Source of the DNA: Pirellulaceae bacterium
GTDB taxonomy: Bacteria; Planctomycetota; Planctomycetia; Pirellulales; Pirellulaceae
Length of the DNA: 6,761 nucleotides
Reading direction: 5' to 3'
Assembly: GCA_022448645.1 (NCBI GenBank)
Contig: JAKVBZ010000075.1
Coordinates: 1 to 6,761, forward strand
A model generated the notes under the pieces. The model had not been told where the DNA came from, ran no database searches, and worked only from the letters and a program-made list of their open reading frames with translations. Below are positions 6,064-6,761 of the stretch, piece after piece (position 1 is the first letter of the stretch; the number at the start of each line of letters is the position of its first letter). Both the position numbers and the translations under genes were made by a program.

Positions 6064-6761
6064 ATGTGTGTCAATTTGACTCGCCAATTGGCCATGCTCG
6101 GCGGTCACACGTTCCATATCGTGTCACCGCATATCCATCCTTCACGGAATGGCCTCTGCCGGTTGGGGTTCGTTTCAATACTGTCGGTGCTTTGCTGTCC
6201 AGTCGGCATGTTGTTTGGACAAACAACGGCAAGTGCTACCTCTTCGACAGAATTTCCCCCTCAGACTTGGAGATTGGACGATCGCTACAGCGGGACCGTG
6301 AATCATCAGAGAGCGACGCCGTCTCTGGGTGCGCACCAAGAAGAAACGGTAGGAGTCGCACTGGCATCCCGAGGTAACGGCACGGCCAACAACCTAGGAA
6401 CGGTCACTCTCCGCCCAGGACGTAACGCAGGTCTGTTTTTCACCTTGCCGTTGACACCGCCTCCAATACAGGACATCACAGCGGTCTTACCGCATGTCGA
6501 GCACGGAACCGTTGAAGGACTACACCTCTCGTTGGATCGTGGCAAGACCTGGGTCAAGGTTGCCCCGGATACATTGACACGTTTGCCGCTAAAAGGCGAC
6601 GGGTCGGACTCCATCACGATTCGTGGCGAACTACGCCGCACTGATGCGAGTATGACTCCGATTGTGACTCATGTTTCACTGCGGGTACGGCCCAAGAAAG
6701 ATCACTGGCTGGTGATGCGCAACGATTTTCTGCGCATCGTTTGTTGTGGAAAAACAGGCGG
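6064..6761 (+). CDS. Secreted protein of unknown function with an Asp-box (partial, N-terminal part)
   Basis: Seen: an open frame from ATG 6064 to the right edge, 232 codons without a stop. After a basic stretch around R28-R33 comes a hydrophobic run (L34-L50) and a likely cleavage region at ASA (56-58), so the product is probably exported. The mature part has beta-rich, alternating hydrophobic sequence (for example TVGVALASRGNGTANNLGTV) and one SLDRGKTW (156-163), which fits the Asp-box consensus SxDxGxTW found in BNR beta-propellers and sialidase-like proteins. I do not recognise the family and only one Asp-box lies in the window. The start is unsure: ATG 6094 or GTG 6121 would give a more usual signal-peptide length (33 residues precede the hydrophobic core from 6064). 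It lies 92 bases after the sulfotransferase on the same strand, so co-transcription is possible. A glycan-related role would be a guess from context only. Confidence 0.78.
   Translation, partial: MCVNLTRQLAMLGGHTFHIVSPHIHPSRNGLCRLGFVSILSVLCCPVGMLFGQTTASATSSTEFPPQTWRLDDRYSGTVNHQRATPSLGAHQEETVGVALASRGNGTANNLGTVTLRPGRNAGLFFTLPLTPPPIQDITAVLPHVEHGTVEGLHLSLDRGKTWVKVAPDTLTRLPLKGDGSDSITIRGELRRTDASMTPIVTHVSLRVRPKKDHWLVMRNDFLRIVCCGKTG

Noticed and set aside
6066..6377. 103-codon plus-strand frame starting at a GTG
   Set aside because: It is a shifted frame over the signal-peptide gene. The frame starting at 6064 stays open to the window edge, encodes a signal sequence and an Asp-box, and is far more protein-like.
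1..6761. CRISPR array, insertion sequence, tRNA attachment site or phage genes
   Set aside because: No regularly spaced direct repeats, no transposase or integrase motifs, no terminal inverted repeats with target duplications, and no tRNA-like sequence were seen.

Overview
The window looks like the edge of a cell-surface polysaccharide (exopolysaccharide, capsule or O-antigen type) locus in a Gram-negative-type bacterium with moderate GC. The long intergenic gaps, the scarcity of Shine-Dalgarno sites and the mix of sulfotransferase and carbamoyltransferase genes would fit a member of the Planctomycetota. That placement is an inference from style, not a proven assignment.

Layout. The left edge (1-413, minus) is the N-terminal third or less of a NodU/CmcH-type carbamoyltransferase that runs off the window. 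A 462-base gap separates it from tadA (876-1325, plus), the housekeeping tRNA adenosine deaminase. After a 325-base convergent gap with a hairpin comes a minus-strand run of three overlapping genes, transcribed right to left: a GT4 glycosyltransferase (2887-4119), a small monotopic phosphoglycosyl transferase (2213-2890) and a GmhB-like HAD phosphatase (1651-2247). An 829-base divergent gap follows; its right part (about 4650-4890) holds several inverted repeats, two of them strong. A sulfotransferase (4949-5971, plus) and the start of a secreted protein of unknown function (6064 to the right edge, plus) complete the window.

How the genes may work together. The phosphoglycosyl transferase would put the first sugar phosphate on a lipid carrier and the GT4 enzyme would extend it. 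The phosphatase may serve sugar-nucleotide precursor synthesis, though its zinc-binding residues are missing. The sulfotransferase and carbamoyltransferase are candidates for decorating the glycan. tadA is probably an unrelated neighbour.

Two real genes are cut by the window edges and were found by translating the ends directly: the carbamoyltransferase and the secreted protein. I see no CRISPR array, transposase, tRNA or rRNA. I do not see clear evidence of a wholly new system; the best leads are the structured intergenic region, the zinc-less phosphatase and the unidentified secreted protein.
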